Made by a program: the position numbers and the translations under genes
Notes under the pieces: generated by a model
Seen by the model: the letters and a program-made list of their open reading frames with translations, nothing else
The model's database searches: none
What the model was told of the DNA's origin: nothing
Assembly (NCBI GenBank): GCA_025267735.1
Contig: CM046301.1
Location: forward strand, 11,778,190-11,842,189
Length of the DNA stretch: 64,000 bases
Reading direction: 5' to 3'
Source of the DNA: Mactra quadrangularis
Taxonomy: Eukaryota > Mollusca > Bivalvia > Venerida > Mactridae
In this document: positions 12,173 through 24,682 of the stretch, piece after piece
Layout: every line of letters starts with the position of its first letter
Numbering within the stretch: the first letter of the stretch is position 1

Positions 12173-12176
12173 TATG

Positions 12177-12187
12177 CCGCATGCGCA
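12177..12187 (-). promoter_or_regulatory. NRF1-like site
   Basis: CCGCATGCGCA (reverse TGCGCATGCGG) is close to the GCGCATGCGC consensus of NRF1, a common element in animal housekeeping promoters. It sits 5 bp upstream of the candidate ATG. Confidence 0.3.
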
Positions 12188-12664
12188 CTCGTTAGGTGCC
12201 CTGCACTCAGTGTTCTGAAAACAGTGGTTTTGTTTTTTTTCTCAGTGTATTTTTGTTTCTTCTCACAAGAATGTCTTGCACGTAATGTAGTTGCACTGCC
12301 GATGAATAACACTTATGTATAAGTAATTAAGGGATCTTAGAGGTTTACATGTTAAATTATAGAACGCTCGAAAAGTGGGACGTGATTATGGGAAAATATT
12401 GGAAGAAAGAGTTTGTATTTAAATAAATAAAATCTTTCATCATAAAGTTTACCGCACGGCGAAACAGTTTTTGTCAGATGTTAGTAGGATTTGGTTCATC
12501 CGAACTTTAGCTCAGGGGTCAAATTTTCACTCGCGATCATTTGTTTGAAATTATCATTTTACGAGCAATCCAAACAGTAGAAAAAAGACATTAACCGCAT
12601 CCCATATTACTCGAAGAAAAATTAGCATAGACCCTCCACATAAAAATATCAGTTTTCCATCAGG

Positions 12665-12900
12665 GTGTGCCTTCGAAGCCCCTAAAGTGACATTTTGGAA
12701 AAAAACAATTTCAAAGTATTTCGTAATGAAATAAATAATACTATCTTGAAAAAAAAACACGGAATAATTACTTCGAAAAAGATATAATTTCAAACAAAAA
12801 CGAAATAATTACTTTGAAAAAGAAAACGAAATAATAATTCGTAAAAACGGAATATCATTAAATTAACGAAATATTTCTAAAAGCCCCTTTAGGGGCATCA
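12665..12900. repeat. CGAAATAATT-type palindromic AT-rich repeat
   Basis: Repeated CGAAATAATTACTTCG-like words are followed by AAAGCCCCTTTAGGGGC. The phrase CCCCTAAAGTGACATTTT at the left recurs in inverted form near 13895-13912, marking a shared element. Confidence 0.6.
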
Positions 12901-13198
12901 AATGTTCCTATTTTCCATTTAATGATCTTAATTACAAATGTATTTCCATGGAAACATGTTAAACATTTAATATTCATATCAACGTGTCATATTATAGCAA
13001 TTAGCAAGACACACATGAAAGTGACTACATGTATACATGATATAAAATACTGCCTTAAGGGCAAGTAAAGACAACAGCTTATACATTGTAAGCTAGGCAA
13101 TAAAATAATATTTCATTTACAAGTACATCGGTATTGACGTTTAAAGGTAATTGCTCACAAATTTGGTTATTGGTTTGATATTTCAAATTACCAAAACC

Positions 13199-13488
13199 CA
13201 GGTCGATTGCGCAGTTGGTAGCGCGCCGGGATTTGGATACTCGTGCCCGAGGGGTGCGGGTTCGAATCTCACCCGGGGAGGTTATACCCTTCCATGAAAA
13301 TTTGACAATAATGTCGATTTTCCTCCAGTGATTAGATAATATCGAGAAGTTTCCGGCCTTATGGAAGGGTAGGTGATTTCTGGTTATAGACAATGGTTCA
13401 TGAAAGCTAGGTTAGGTGCGCTGGACGCCGTAAAATGACCTAAAATTGTGTTGACACGGCGATAACTCCAATAAATAAAAAAATAAAA
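13199..13488 (+). repeat. SINE family B copy, full length
   Basis: A tRNA-derived head (A box TTGCGCAGTTGGTAGCGC, B box GGGTTCGAATCTC) is followed by the body TTCCATGAAAATTTGAC...GGCCTTATGGAAGG and a tail ACGCCGTAAAATGACC...TTGTGTTGACACGGCG. The tail resembles that of family A although the head and body differ. Confidence 0.88.
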
Positions 13489-13534
13489 ATACCAGTCAGT
13501 GTCTGCAGGCCTAATTGTATTAAGACAATACAGT

Positions 13535-13622
13535 ACCCACCAAAAGTTTTAGAGACAAAAGAACATTTATTGGTTGTCCGAACTAAAAAGTGGTTGTCCT
13601 GGGCAACCGGACACCCACTAAT
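13535..13622. repeat. Fragments of two transposon families
   Basis: CAGTACCCACCAAAAGTTTT matches the Tc1-like MITE terminus. The next 57 bp (TTGTCCGAACTAAAAAGTGG...ACCGGACACCCACTAAT) is an inverted match to the interior of the small element at 22944-23107. Confidence 0.7.
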
Positions 13623-13764
13623 ATTGAAGACTGCATTAAGTATGTTTTATTATAAAAATGAAAGCACATTTCACGAATGCATCACAATTAATAGGCTCAG
13701 CATCTGATATCCCGAATTCTCCAAAATTATATTCAATGCATTTCTTTTCCAAAACATAAATTTT

Positions 13765-13912
13765 GTTTAAACGTAATATTATTTCGTTACATCGAAATAA
13801 TATTCCGAATAAACGAAATAATATTTCGTAAAATCGAAATAATATTACGTTTTAACGAAAGAGTTGTGATAATAAAAACGTACATGTACTTGAAAATGTC
13901 ACTTTAGGGGCT
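13765..13912. repeat. CGAAATAATATTTCG palindromic repeat
   Basis: Four to five overlapping palindromes such as CGAAATAATATTTCG lie next to GTCACTTTAGGGGCTCC, the same phrase seen near 12670. Confidence 0.7.
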
Positions 13913-14435
13913 CCGTAATTTTCAGAATGTCAACAAACTCTTGTTCTTCATCAAATTCTTTTAGTAGCCAAAACATACATGAAATAAAATATTGAATAAA
14001 ATAATCATTACATTTTCAAAGCCCATGCGCATACGCTTTTGAAATCAAATTGTTTTCTTTGAATCCTCTTCACTAATTTAGTAATTATTTTTGTACTTTG
14101 CATAGTTTGCAACTAGATTCAATTTTGGTGCAAAGGATTTTAATGTCACGATTAAACCAGATTGTTAAATTTGTATTTTCCACTGAATTAATTTAGAACT
14201 AATTTTATGTGTTATTTGATGTCATTCGATTGTTTGTCTGGAAAGAAAAACTAGAATAAAACAAATTGTTGTTTACTTCATTAGTTTTAATTGTAGATCA
14301 CGTGACTATAGTCCCTAGTAATATAGCATCAGGTATCGTTTAATTACTCAACTGTGTCTTGATTATAGAAGCTAACGAAAAAATGGACTTAGCCAGTGTT
14401 AAACTGTGTTGTTTCTATGAATATAGCCTATATCA

Positions 14436-14492
14436 ATATCATCATAATTATCATCATCATGATCATCATCATCATTAATATCATTATGATCT
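14436..14492. repeat. (ATC)n microsatellite
   Basis: Runs of ATCATC with interspersed ATTATC. Confidence 0.85.
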
Positions 14493-14499
14493 TTAGGCC

Positions 14500-16545
14500 C
14501 TATCGTTACCATTATATTATTATAATTACAAGCATTCTTGAAAAGCCAGTTTATTAAAATCCATCTCACTGAAACTGATTTTAGAAAATTGGAGTGAGTA
14601 CTGGTGCGACCCAGAAACGGCAGTGTGGGGAACTGTTCACCTCACGCGTCTGTGAGTATTCAAAAGGACCCAAAATTAGAAAAAGAAGACCTATGGACCT
14701 GAGCAAAACTAGTGTAGTTATTTGAAATTAAAAAAGATGTATATAGGCTTGTTTTGCGCTGATGAATTGCTACTATTTAGTATAAAGTAGGGAATTATTT
14801 TACATGGATCTTTAATATGGTGGAGAGAAAAATCTTGGCCAAGGAAATAATTGAGAGTTATATTGTGGTCTAGATGTGTACAGTTTAGACTAGGATAGTG
14901 ACTTATTTGACCCGAGGCTTATTTTAACTCAGTCAGTGAGTCAGTAAGTATTTCAGTTTATTATCGCTTAAGGGAACTAAGAAGTCATACAAATTATTTA
15001 TTTCACAGTTTTACACCTTTCAAGTCACCGATATAAATATCTCCCAAAATTTAAAATGTAATTAATTCAACAATTAACGCTGATTTCGGGAGAATTCGGC
15101 TTTTATCGTCCGTCGCTGTGACAGCCAATATATCTATAATTAGAGCGCGATGACCTAGTTATGTCATCAGCAACGTCTGAACTAATTTAGGTGTACCTAG
15201 TTAATTCAATATTTCATCCATGAATTTATGAAAAATTGTATTTAGTAGCTCAGAACATGCAAGGCAGTCTGATCACCGCCGTGCTTCTAGAATACACCAG
15301 TCAAACCCCTCAAACGGTAGCGTCCAATTCATTCGGCATTTATTACCCGGTTATCCTTACATGTTCTATGGTTATTTTTTTGCCTCTCCAAGCATTTTGA
15401 TAGGTGAAAGCAATATAATCATGAACATAATTTAAGGCCCTTTAAGGCCTTAAAACGATATCTTAAAGTAAAGCTCAAAATTTGATGATATTGGTACCAC
15501 AACGCCCTGTGCCAAAACTTGTGATAATGGTATCCATGACCTCAACTGGACTGAAAATGCATGGTGTAAAGTAATCATATTGATTCAAAATCAGCAGTAA
15601 CATGTGTGTCTTCACTGCTTGGACACATTGCAAACTATACTTGTTTACCTCGCCTGACCACTAAGCATTTAACTGTTGAAGCAAAAATACCATGGCTACA
15701 TGTCAATTACATTAAGATCCAATATTAAGACCCTCAGATTTGAGGGTTAAATAATGGAACAGGTTCATAATAACGTCATTTTCTTTACACATTTTAAAAG
15801 CATTATGGAATTAAAAATCTTCAAACATTGCATGAATTTGCAATAACCAATTTCGGTTTTCATGTACATGTATATCGGAGAACTTGACTGTCCATGAATT
15901 CAGTGTTAATTTGTTTTTAGTTGTATATTTTAGTAAGTTACACTATTAAAACCATCAAAATAGTTGGTCTTAATACAGCAAACTTATTATCTACATAAAG
16001 AATTAGGGACTTAAAACGACAAAAAAACCCGAACAAAAATGCCAAGATTTCCTATGCTCGCATAGCAGAACTTTACCATCCATAGAGATATCGCTGATTA
16101 TCTTGTGACACATCTGATTTGGTTGCTGACAAGTACAATGTACATTTCTTATCACTGAGTACGTTGACTCTCACTAATGAAGTAAATTGTGTAAATACCT
16201 TTACAATTATAGTGTAAAGAAGGCTAATGACCGATCTAGCGGTCAGATTATTGGATAAATATAGACCATTGAAAGACTTTCTACAATAGAGAAAGTCAAT
16301 CGTAACATTAAAACGTTATTCAACAGCCAACAGCGTTCTCGTGAATATAATTTGCATTTAACATTTACCAAGGAGAACTGACACCTCACACTTAGCACCA
16401 CGAAATGTCGATGTGTCAGAGGTCTCAAAATTCAATTTCAATGTCAGCCTCGTGCCTTCTACAAACTTGATACATGCCATATATAGGTTTCAAAATGGAA
16501 ATGTAATATACAGCTTTGTATAACTTTTTGTCAAGTATTAAGACT
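14500..16545. other. Intergenic stretch, nothing recognised
   Basis: No long frame, SINE, tandem array or clear terminal repeat was found. Only short palindromes such as AAGGCCCTTTAAGGCCTT (about 15431) were noted. Confidence 0.45.
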
Positions 16546-16715
16546 TAGCAACACTTTGATTAGGTCAAAGCACGGCGGTTAGTTAACCTACTCACCGTTC
16601 CTGGAAAGGCTAAACGTAGTTACTGGAAACATTCATCCGTCAATGACTGACAACTGCCCTGCATGATAAAACATCAGTGGTAGGAAGAAGGATGGCCGTA
16701 GAAATAACTTCATGA
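16546..16715 (-). repeat. SINE family A fragment
   Basis: Contains CACGGCGGTTAGTTAACCTA, CTGGAAAGGCTAA and ATCAGTGGTAGGA of the family body. The tRNA-like head is missing and a part of the middle is deleted. Confidence 0.8.
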
Positions 16716-16721
16716 TATTTA

Positions 16722-17400
16722 GATAACTAATAATAAGTCTCGTATTCAAAAGATAACCAATCTTTCTAAAGTGTACGATATTGTGTGATAACTAAGAATA
16801 AATCTCGTACTTCAATAAAACCAGTGTCAACACAGTATACGGGTCCCCGGGATGGTGTGATGACTAAGAATAAATCTCGTACTGCAAAGATAACCAATAT
16901 TGCCTCACTGTACGAGATAGTGGCATAACTGATATCAAGTCGCGTACTGTAAAGATAACCAATATTTTCACAGTGTATGAGATACTAGTAGTGTGATGAC
17001 TAATAAAAAGTCTCGTACTTAAAAGATAAGTAATGTTTCCAGAGTGTTCGAGATAGAGTGATAACCGATAATAAGTCTTGTACTCCCAAAGATAACCAAT
17101 ATTTCCTCAGTGTACGAGATAGTGGGATAACTGATACCAAGTCTCGTACTATAAAGATAACCAATATTTTTACTGTGTATAATTTTAAGATAGTATGATA
17201 ACTGATGATTATTCTTGTACTCCAAAAATAACCAATGTTTTCACAATGTACGAGATAGTATGATAACTGATAATAAGTCTCGTACTCAAAAGATAACTCA
17301 TAGTTCCTCAGTGTACGAGATAGTGTGATAACTAAAGAGTTGGTCTTGTACTTCAAAGATGTTCAATGTTTTCACAGTGCACGAGATAGGCGCCCATGAT
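16722..17400. repeat. ~75-bp tandem repeat, about nine units
   Basis: Units combine GATAACTGATAATAAGTCTC, GTACTCAAAAGATAACCAAT and GTGTACGAGATAGTG. The array produces the repetitive minus-strand frames of this stretch, which are not genes. It abuts the SINE A fragment. Confidence 0.93.
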
Positions 17401-18010
17401 TATACTGGCTCGTATATCGGAGATCATCAATAATTTTGTTTTAACAAGGTGTACAAGAAAGGTATTTGAATTATAAAAATTATTATTTAACATGTGCAAT
17501 GTATACCTATATCAGTTTTACATGAATATTGCTCATTGATTATATATTTACGGAATGCTTTGATTTATCAGCATTATACTTTTATAAGATATAAAACAAT
17601 TAACATGTAATTAATCGAGTATTCGTTTTTGCACATTTTAAAACGTTGACTCATTTTGGCACAGCACTCAATGCACCTTAGTGTTAATATGATAATTATG
17701 AAATATTTGGATTTAAGTTTAATTTTGCTACTGACGCCGCTGAGTATAAACATTGAATGCCACAATCATGTTTAATAATTTATACTGCTTCTATTATAAG
17801 CAGTAACTTTCAAAAGTCCTTAGACAAAATGCTGTTTCTTTGGAAACCGATCTACATTTTCCCTTGCCAAGACAAACTAAGAGTCATCTGAGCAAACAAA
17901 AAGGGACATGAATTAGATAATCGGCCGACGAATCAAAAATATGCATATAATCATTTTTTCTTCCAAACTTTAATTTGTTGAATACCTTTTAGAGTGCATC
18001 CTACATGTGT

Positions 18011-18288
18011 TTTAATGGGTTTTACGTCGTGTAAAAACAAATTATGTTGATTTCACAGCGGGCAGCGTATACCTTATCTTGCTTTTCGGAACTCAAGTCT
18101 ATAACCAGTACTCCTCTTCCATCAGACGGACATCTACCCAATACACCTTATTTATGGAAGAAAGTCGACACTAATGTCAAATTTTCATGGAAGGATATAA
18201 CCAGCCCGGATTAAGCTCGAACTAACGACCTCTTCGGGGCACTTGATTCGAAACCATAAGCGTTGCCAACTGTACTTCGGAACCGGGT
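18011..18288 (-). repeat. SINE family B copy, diverged
   Basis: In reverse it has a B-box-like GTTAGTTCGAGCTTAATCCG, TTCCATGAAAATTTGACATT, and a degenerate GTAAAACCCATTAAA tail. Confidence 0.75.
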
Positions 18289-18398
18289 CGTACTGTATAT
18301 ATGACCACAATAAACATGTAATTTTGAACTAAAGTAGTGTAGCGGCATTTAATCGTCTTAATTTTATGTTTATGCAAGTTCAATGACTTTACAGCTAT

Positions 18399-18652
18399 TA
18401 CCGCTGGTCATCGGGCTACTGGTATCTATCTATCAATCTCCCTGGGGAGTCTTATTACTCCGCTTAGTGCAGTCAACACATTTGTGCAACGGAATTATAC
18501 CACCCTCGCAGGTATCCATTTATACCTTGGTGGAATGAAACAATCGCATGTAAATATCTTACTCAAGGAAATATCAATGCCCCTGATGGGATTCGAATAC
18601 GGAACCTCTCGATCCCTTAGCGCGCGTCCTACAATTGGACCACTGCTTCTAC
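18399..18652 (-). repeat. SINE family C copy
   Basis: In reverse the head reads AGCAGTGGTCCAATTGTAGG, then GTATTCGAATCCCATC (B box). The body (CTTGAGTAAGATATTTAC, TTCCACCAAGGTATAAATGG) leads to GGGAGATTGATAGATAGATA. Confidence 0.82.
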
Positions 18653-19124
18653 ATTCGGTTAACAAGAAAAATTTTCTTTAACAAATCTACAGACACTCGT
18701 CCCATTCTTATATTGATATATAACAGTGTACGCCATGCTGACACTTATTTTAGTTAGTTAATTATTTATATAATATATTTTACTAGTTAACAATGGCTGT
18801 TGTATTGATTATAAACGACGTAAAGTCTGTAACATTAATACTTGACTACTAGAAAATGATTTATTTTATACATAGTACATCCAATGTTATCTACAGTCAA
18901 ACATCAACTAGCTATACGGCTAATTTACGATTATCTGGATAAAATTTGAATTATTTTATGTGTTCATGTATCGTTATTGGAATTTTAACAAGAATTTAGC
19001 ACCATGCATGATAAGTTTTGTTCGATTTCAGTATCCCTATTCCATCAGTACTATCAGTGCTTTGATTCTAATTACTCAATAGTCTGATTCATTAATAGCC
19101 TATCTGTTACACTGTGTATTCTAT

Positions 19125-19418
19125 AGCCGGCAGGCTAGCTCAGTTGGTACCACGCAGGTCTACTGACTGAGGGTCGAGGGTTCGTTTTCCGGGCGGGCAT
19201 ACATTCGTGGAGTTTGGTCATATAATTATTTCTACGGTCAATTTCCCTCCTACCACTGATTCTTAATTGTGTAATGCAGTTGTCAGTCACTCATCGAAAA
19301 ATGTGCCTAGTAACTTGTTACCAGCTAAATCCAGATATTTAGCCTTCCCAGGAAAGGTGAATGGGTTGACTGACCTCTGTGATACGACTTATACAAAGTG
19401 TTGCTACGGCATTACCCC
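19125..19418 (+). repeat. SINE family A copy, full length
   Basis: A box GGCTAGCTCAGTTGG, B box GGGTTCGTTTTCCGG, family body, and tail TGTTGCTACGGCATTA. Confidence 0.92.
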
Positions 19419-20136
19419 CTCTCCATACTGTACGTCTTTGTATAATATATTTCTATTCATTATACATTGTGCATGTAGGCGATGGTTTAACATCATTTCA
19501 CATACATGTATTTGCAATGTACTGACTGAAACAAAACTAAACCCAAAGCGCTGGAGCACTGAATTTGTTTAGTTTGCAAAGTTAGTAATGCTATGAAATT
19601 GGAATATGTTCTTTTTATAAAAAAATGACTTTGAATTCTGGTAACCAGAAATCTAAACTCATATAATACTGGCATAAAATTACTAACACATCGCCGATAT
19701 TTAGATGCCATTCAAAATCATTAACTCAATTCCAGATTTTCATGGTCCGAAATACGATCTTCAAACGTTTTCAATATGAACGAATCCTTAAAACCATTCT
19801 ATCAAACAAAACGATGTTAACATCTCTACAGAGACGAACAACTCATCATACTTACATACGATTTGGCTTCGCGCAAGAAATAGTTCGATTGTCAGGTGTC
19901 TGTAAGGAGTTTAAAAGTACTTGCCTCTGTTTAAGCTGTTTGAATTTTTTCCTATCTTTTGCCGGAACTATTTCCTTATTCCCTACCTTAGGATTGATTG
20001 AGGCTGAAATTACGGTCTATGTATATGTATTGTTTTTGGACTGATAGCCCCCCCCTCCAAAAAAAACTAGCTTTGTGCGTGAAGTTCGTAGAATATTCAG
20101 ATTAGTAACTCCTTATTGGTTTTCTGAAACAAACTT

Positions 20137-20252
20137 TTTTGTCTGGTTTTAAGGCCGAAGCAGCACATGGTATTGGTCAAATTACGGCGGTCTTGCAACC
20201 TACTCACCGTACCAGGAAAGGCTAAATCTCTGGATTTATCTGTTAGTCATTT
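20137..20252 (-). repeat. SINE family A 3' fragment
   Basis: Tail and distal body only: GTTTTAAGGCCGAAGCAGCA, then CAACCTACTCACCG and GGAAAGGCTAAATCTCTGGA. Confidence 0.85.
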
Positions 20253-20573
20253 AGAGGTGCTAAGAGTTCATAAAAAATAAATATCTGATCTAAGGCTGTT
20301 TATTCTTCATAAGGTCATGTTGGCGTTGTGATTATATAGCTGTGGCTTAATTTACCAAAAATACATTTATAAATAATTTGAACTTTACTTTATTTACTAG
20401 TCTCAGTAAGACATTTGATTATTCTTTATTGAGAAACTTCATACATAAATAGTTTAGTAAGAATATCAACTTGTTTCTTAAGGTTGTTTCTAACACGGTT
20501 TTTAGAATAACCGTTTCAATCAGGATTCGTGGTTAGTACATCTTTAAATATCACAGTCATTTTATAAAACGAC

Positions 20574-20941
20574 AAAAAGATTGGAGACAAAAGAGATTTA
20601 CAACAATTCTTGAATTTTGGTGATTATTTTTGCTGAATCATTTTTTAAATATATCTAAGTATTGTTTGTGATTAAATGAAAACAAATTTTATGAATGCAA
20701 CACATTTATAAGATCAGCATTTGACATCTTTAGTTTTCAAAACCATGTTTATTGTAATTATTTTCCATGACATAGTTTTATGCTATTCAGTGTGTAGTCT
20801 CAGTTTTAATTATTATGATAACCAAATATTAATGCAAAACTACAAAGCATTTCAGAATAAACAGTTACCAAATTTTAGATAAAAGCTATTCAGAAGGCCA
20901 ACAATCTGAGAATTTCTCCAAACTTTTGGTGGCCGGTATTG
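20574..20941. mobile_element. Tc1/mariner-like MITE, second copy
   Basis: One end reads GATTGGAGACAAAAGAGATT and the other CTCCAAACTTTTGGTGGCCG. The interior is an inverted homologue of the 9351-9699 element (shared ACAATTCTTGAATTTTGGTG). The left terminus is eroded. Confidence 0.8.
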
Positions 20942-21880
20942 TATATATGTTTTGAATTTGTCATTGACCATATTCTGGATATTCATTAAAAGTAGGCATA
21001 CTTTTCAGTTCGAGCTTTTTCTAACTCACCAAAACAACTAAGAACTTTAAATCTTAAACCCTTATTCGAAAAAAACGACATTTAAGTTGAAAATCTTATC
21101 CAGAATACTCCGGCTATTTTCATTTCGCTGAAAAGATGTTTTATTTTTAAGCAGGTTTTCCCTATCAAAAACCTAATAATGGAACCCGTTTAAGCATTTG
21201 GATTTGTTCATTGCTGCTTTTTCTTTTTCAGGTACGGAAATAGCCGAATGGTAACGATTGCTAAAGTCTCCGGAATATCTCAGTCTTTTCGGTTGAAAAT
21301 CTTTTTTTCACAATTAAAATTCCATTGTCACGCAATGTTTGTCTTGGATATTTATTTCACTATGAAAATCACGGAATGAATCATGGAACATGCATTGCAT
21401 GAAAATGTCATTGCGCATTTCGTCAAACTTCTAACAGCGATAAGCCTACGTCATGCTTCAATAAAGAATAATGAACGCTGCGGTGAGCTATCTTTTATGA
21501 CGTAGATAGGTATAACATATTATAAAAGAGCAAAGGTTTCTGATAAAATACCATTGTTAAATGCATTCTACACATCGACGCACATCACATCGAATCAGTA
21601 AGAGCGTTTGTATACAAAATGTCGTGAAATGTCTTGATTTATGTAATTGGAGTTCAAACGATGGGTTAGAAAATGACAAACTAGTATATTACGAAAGTAT
21701 CTACGCCATTGAAAAGTTTGCATGGCGGCATATATCACAGATTTGCTTGGTCTTTCGTGTGCAACTTTGTATGTTCGACAATTTCTGTATATTAGAATAT
21801 TAGATTATTTTATTAGACAATACCCGCGATCTACTAATTGATGACATTTGGAATTGACAAGAAATAATCAGGTGACTGTT

Positions 21881-22210
21881 CATGGACGGATCCAGCGGGG
21901 GAGGTCAGGGAGGATCCGGACCCCCCCCCCTAGAATTTGGAAAATGTGTTTGTACAACAGTGTATTTCTTGACTGTAGGTCATTTTTTTTAAGTATCATG
22001 AAATAATTTTTCATGGTGATTAATATAGATTTAAAGATTGTGTAGTTTTTTTTAAATAATTGATTGCATTTTTTTCTGCAAAATGTGTATTATGTGGTTA
22101 TGGTTCGAAAGTTCGGACCCCCCCCTAGAAAAGTTCGGACCCCCTCCCCCCCCCCCCCCTAGAAAGGTTCGGACCCCCCTTCCTAGAAAAAATCCTGGAT
22201 CCATCCCTGT
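21881..22210. mobile_element. GGATCC-ended repeat element, copy 1
   Basis: The ends GGACGGATCCAG and CTGGATCCATCC form short inverted repeats. C-rich strings with CTAGAAAAGTTCGG surround a core shared with copies at 41933-42217 and 58034-58352. No coding capacity. Confidence 0.8.
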
Positions 22211-22905
22211 TGTTGTATAATGGACAGAAACCGATCGACTCGATGATTTAAATAACATAAGCTTTGACGTCATCACATCTTTAAAGGACTTTGTAGAGGG
22301 TTAAGTTGTTTGAGCATTTAATTCTTATTTTAGATTTTAGAACGAGGAATATTTGGCTACGCAATGCCAGGTTCATTGATGTCTAATGGAGCATCAAGTA
22401 AAACTTCTTAATAACTTAAAGTTCCAATTCTAATAAAAATAGAGACAGGTGGAAATTTTATGTTAATGCAACTAACATCTCAATTAAAGTTTTGCCAACG
22501 TTGCGATCTTATGCCATCTAAGAAAACTGTATAGTTAAGAGTAAAACAATGTGTGAATGACAGAAAACATGTTTAAAGGGAGGCAAATGCAACGTATTAA
22601 TGCATTTAAGATACACGAGTTACCTCCCATTATAAAAATAGAAATAAAATATTATGCCTTCATCTGGTGTGAAACTCATGCATGAGTCTTGAACTAGTGA
22701 TGAAACAAACTAAGTTAAAACAAGGAGGTTTAGAATGGAAATTGCTTTCAGTTACCACAAAAATTTGACGACCGGATCATGACGAAATAAAACAATAAAA
22801 TTTAATGTGACCGAAAACTTCAAAGGGGATATAACAGCTTTGTCTCGTTGTTATCCAGCAGTCAAATGTTGATTATCGGAGGACCAGCTCAATATACGAA
22901 TGCAG

Positions 22906-23225
22906 TTGTGAGTTTGAATACCAAAATCAGCTCGATATTCGGCAGTCTACGAAATTAGTGGGTGTCTGGTTGCCCGGGACAACTTCTTTATAGTTCGGGC
23001 AACCGAAAATTTCTGTGGGGCAACCAAACATCTACGAACAAGATGTAGTTCTTGCTACTCAAATGACTTGTTCGGACAACCGCTTTCAAAGCCTAATTTC
23101 GTAGACTGATATTCGGCATTCATAAATATAAGTCCGAATGTAGTACTGAGTTTGAATATCAAACCAGCTCGATATTCAACATTCATTAGTAATAGACAAA
23201 TGTAGTTCTGTGGTTGAATATCGAA
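22906..23225. repeat. Diverged inverted units of the edge minisatellite
   Basis: Excluding the insert at 22944-23107, the sequence is about three units of the 1-1082 minisatellite in reverse orientation: CAGCTCGATATTC, CATTCATTAGTAATAGACAA and TGTAGTTCTGTGGTTGAATA match its CTACATTCG/TTCGATATTCAA units. Confidence 0.8.
22944..23107. mobile_element. 164-bp MITE with 15-bp perfect TIRs and a 10-bp target duplication
   Basis: AGTCTACGAAATTAG at the left is the exact reverse complement of CTAATTTCGTAGACT at the right. GATATTCGGC directly flanks both sides (22934-22943 and 23108-23117). The insertion interrupts a minisatellite unit that reads through once the element and one copy of the duplication are removed. 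The interior has inverted GGTTGCCC/GGGCAACC words. Confidence 0.9.
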
Positions 23226-24671
23226 TCTTTGTATATTTAAACTATTTATTGCTTATTTTACCGTTTAACTTTATATTTGTGGTTCCCAACCCTTGTATAG
23301 TACGCCGATGTCACAGCGTGGGTCATGTACAATAATCATGAGAAGAAGAAAGGGAGGTAATGTAGTATTGGTTAATGTATTTCTCTACTTTTCACTCATA
23401 TTTATCTCCCTTTCATATAAAAGTAAGACAGGAGCATTTCACCAACATCTCAAATGTCTTTATTTAACTTCAGACATAGAGAGGATGTATTAAACTAAAG
23501 AATGCTTTAAACGAAAGAAAGCTATGTCACGGCATTCTCGTATCCCAGAGGTTTTTAAGATTCTCGATCTCTGGTTACTTTATTAACTGTATAAAATATT
23601 AATTGTTAATATCTAGAACCTTAAAAACATAGAATACGGTTTCTTCTTTGTTAATGTTATGGATTGCTAATATTGAAAGTCATTCGACATGCTTATAGCA
23701 TTTCATGCTTTGATTTGATATGCACTTTTTTAATTTTCACTTCCATATTAAACTTGGTATATTTGCACAAAAACAATTACTACAAAAGACTTGTATAAAG
23801 GAATAAGTGTAATCTCCCGCTTCTAAAAAGGAAAGTTCTACTCAATAAATAATTTTACACGTATATCTAAATAAGGCAAGTTAAAGTTATCTGTTTATGT
23901 GCCTTGTTGCTTCGTCGAGTCAATAATGATATGTCAAATATTTTTTTTTACATTTCAGAAAGCAACAGATGGAGCTTTATTCACCCGACCACGGAGCCAA
24001 TCAATGGAATATCTAGATACTGTGTTAATGTACTTTATAAAACATACGCCTATCTAACCAAGGCAGCGCCTATCATACGGAGCCCATAAAGTAATACATG
24101 CATTTGCAATACTTCTCGAATAATTCGTTTACGAAATACGTATTATAAATAAATATAAGAAACGAAATTTAAATTTCGTAGAGCTAGGTAGTGTTTCGTA
24201 AAAAACGTATTAAATAAGTTACTGTTGTGTTTTTTCTGAATCCTCTGCACAATTTGTTTTTGCAAATAATCTAGTTTTCCGTTAAATCAATTTTTGTGCG
24301 GACGATTTGAAGCTAACGATTCAAAACCATGTGATCAATTGAGATTTTCGAAGAAAAGAAGGAAGAATTTATTTTAGGCAGTGTATGATGTCAGTCAATG
24401 ATTTGTCCAGGAAGAGAAATCGGTGAAAACCATGTGCTTGTTTCCTTGTTGTAAATCGCTCTCGTGACTATAGACTTTGTTATACCTTATTTGGAATACC
24501 TCGGTCTCATATTGATGATGTACCAAACAAATAAAACTTTTCCTGATGCCACAATAGCTAGAAGGAAGTTATATACATTAAGTCTGTTTGAAGTTTTTAA
24601 ATTCAATTTAATGCAATTAACAATGACAAATTCATGACTATAAAAATATAGGGGGTTTTTAAAGCAAAATA

Positions 24672-24682
24672 TGCGCATGCGC
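24672..24682. promoter_or_regulatory. NRF1-like site
   Basis: TGCGCATGCGC is a perfect palindromic NRF1 core, isolated in AT-rich DNA. A short frame starting ATGGACGCT follows at 24692 on the plus strand, with a CRE-like TGACG nearby. No gene is recognised. Confidence 0.3.

Noticed and set aside
16999..17356. Repetitive 118-codon minus-strand frame
   Set aside because: It lies wholly in the ~75-bp tandem array.
22052..22276. Gly-rich minus-strand frame
   Set aside because: It results from C-rich strings of the GGATCC-ended repeat element.
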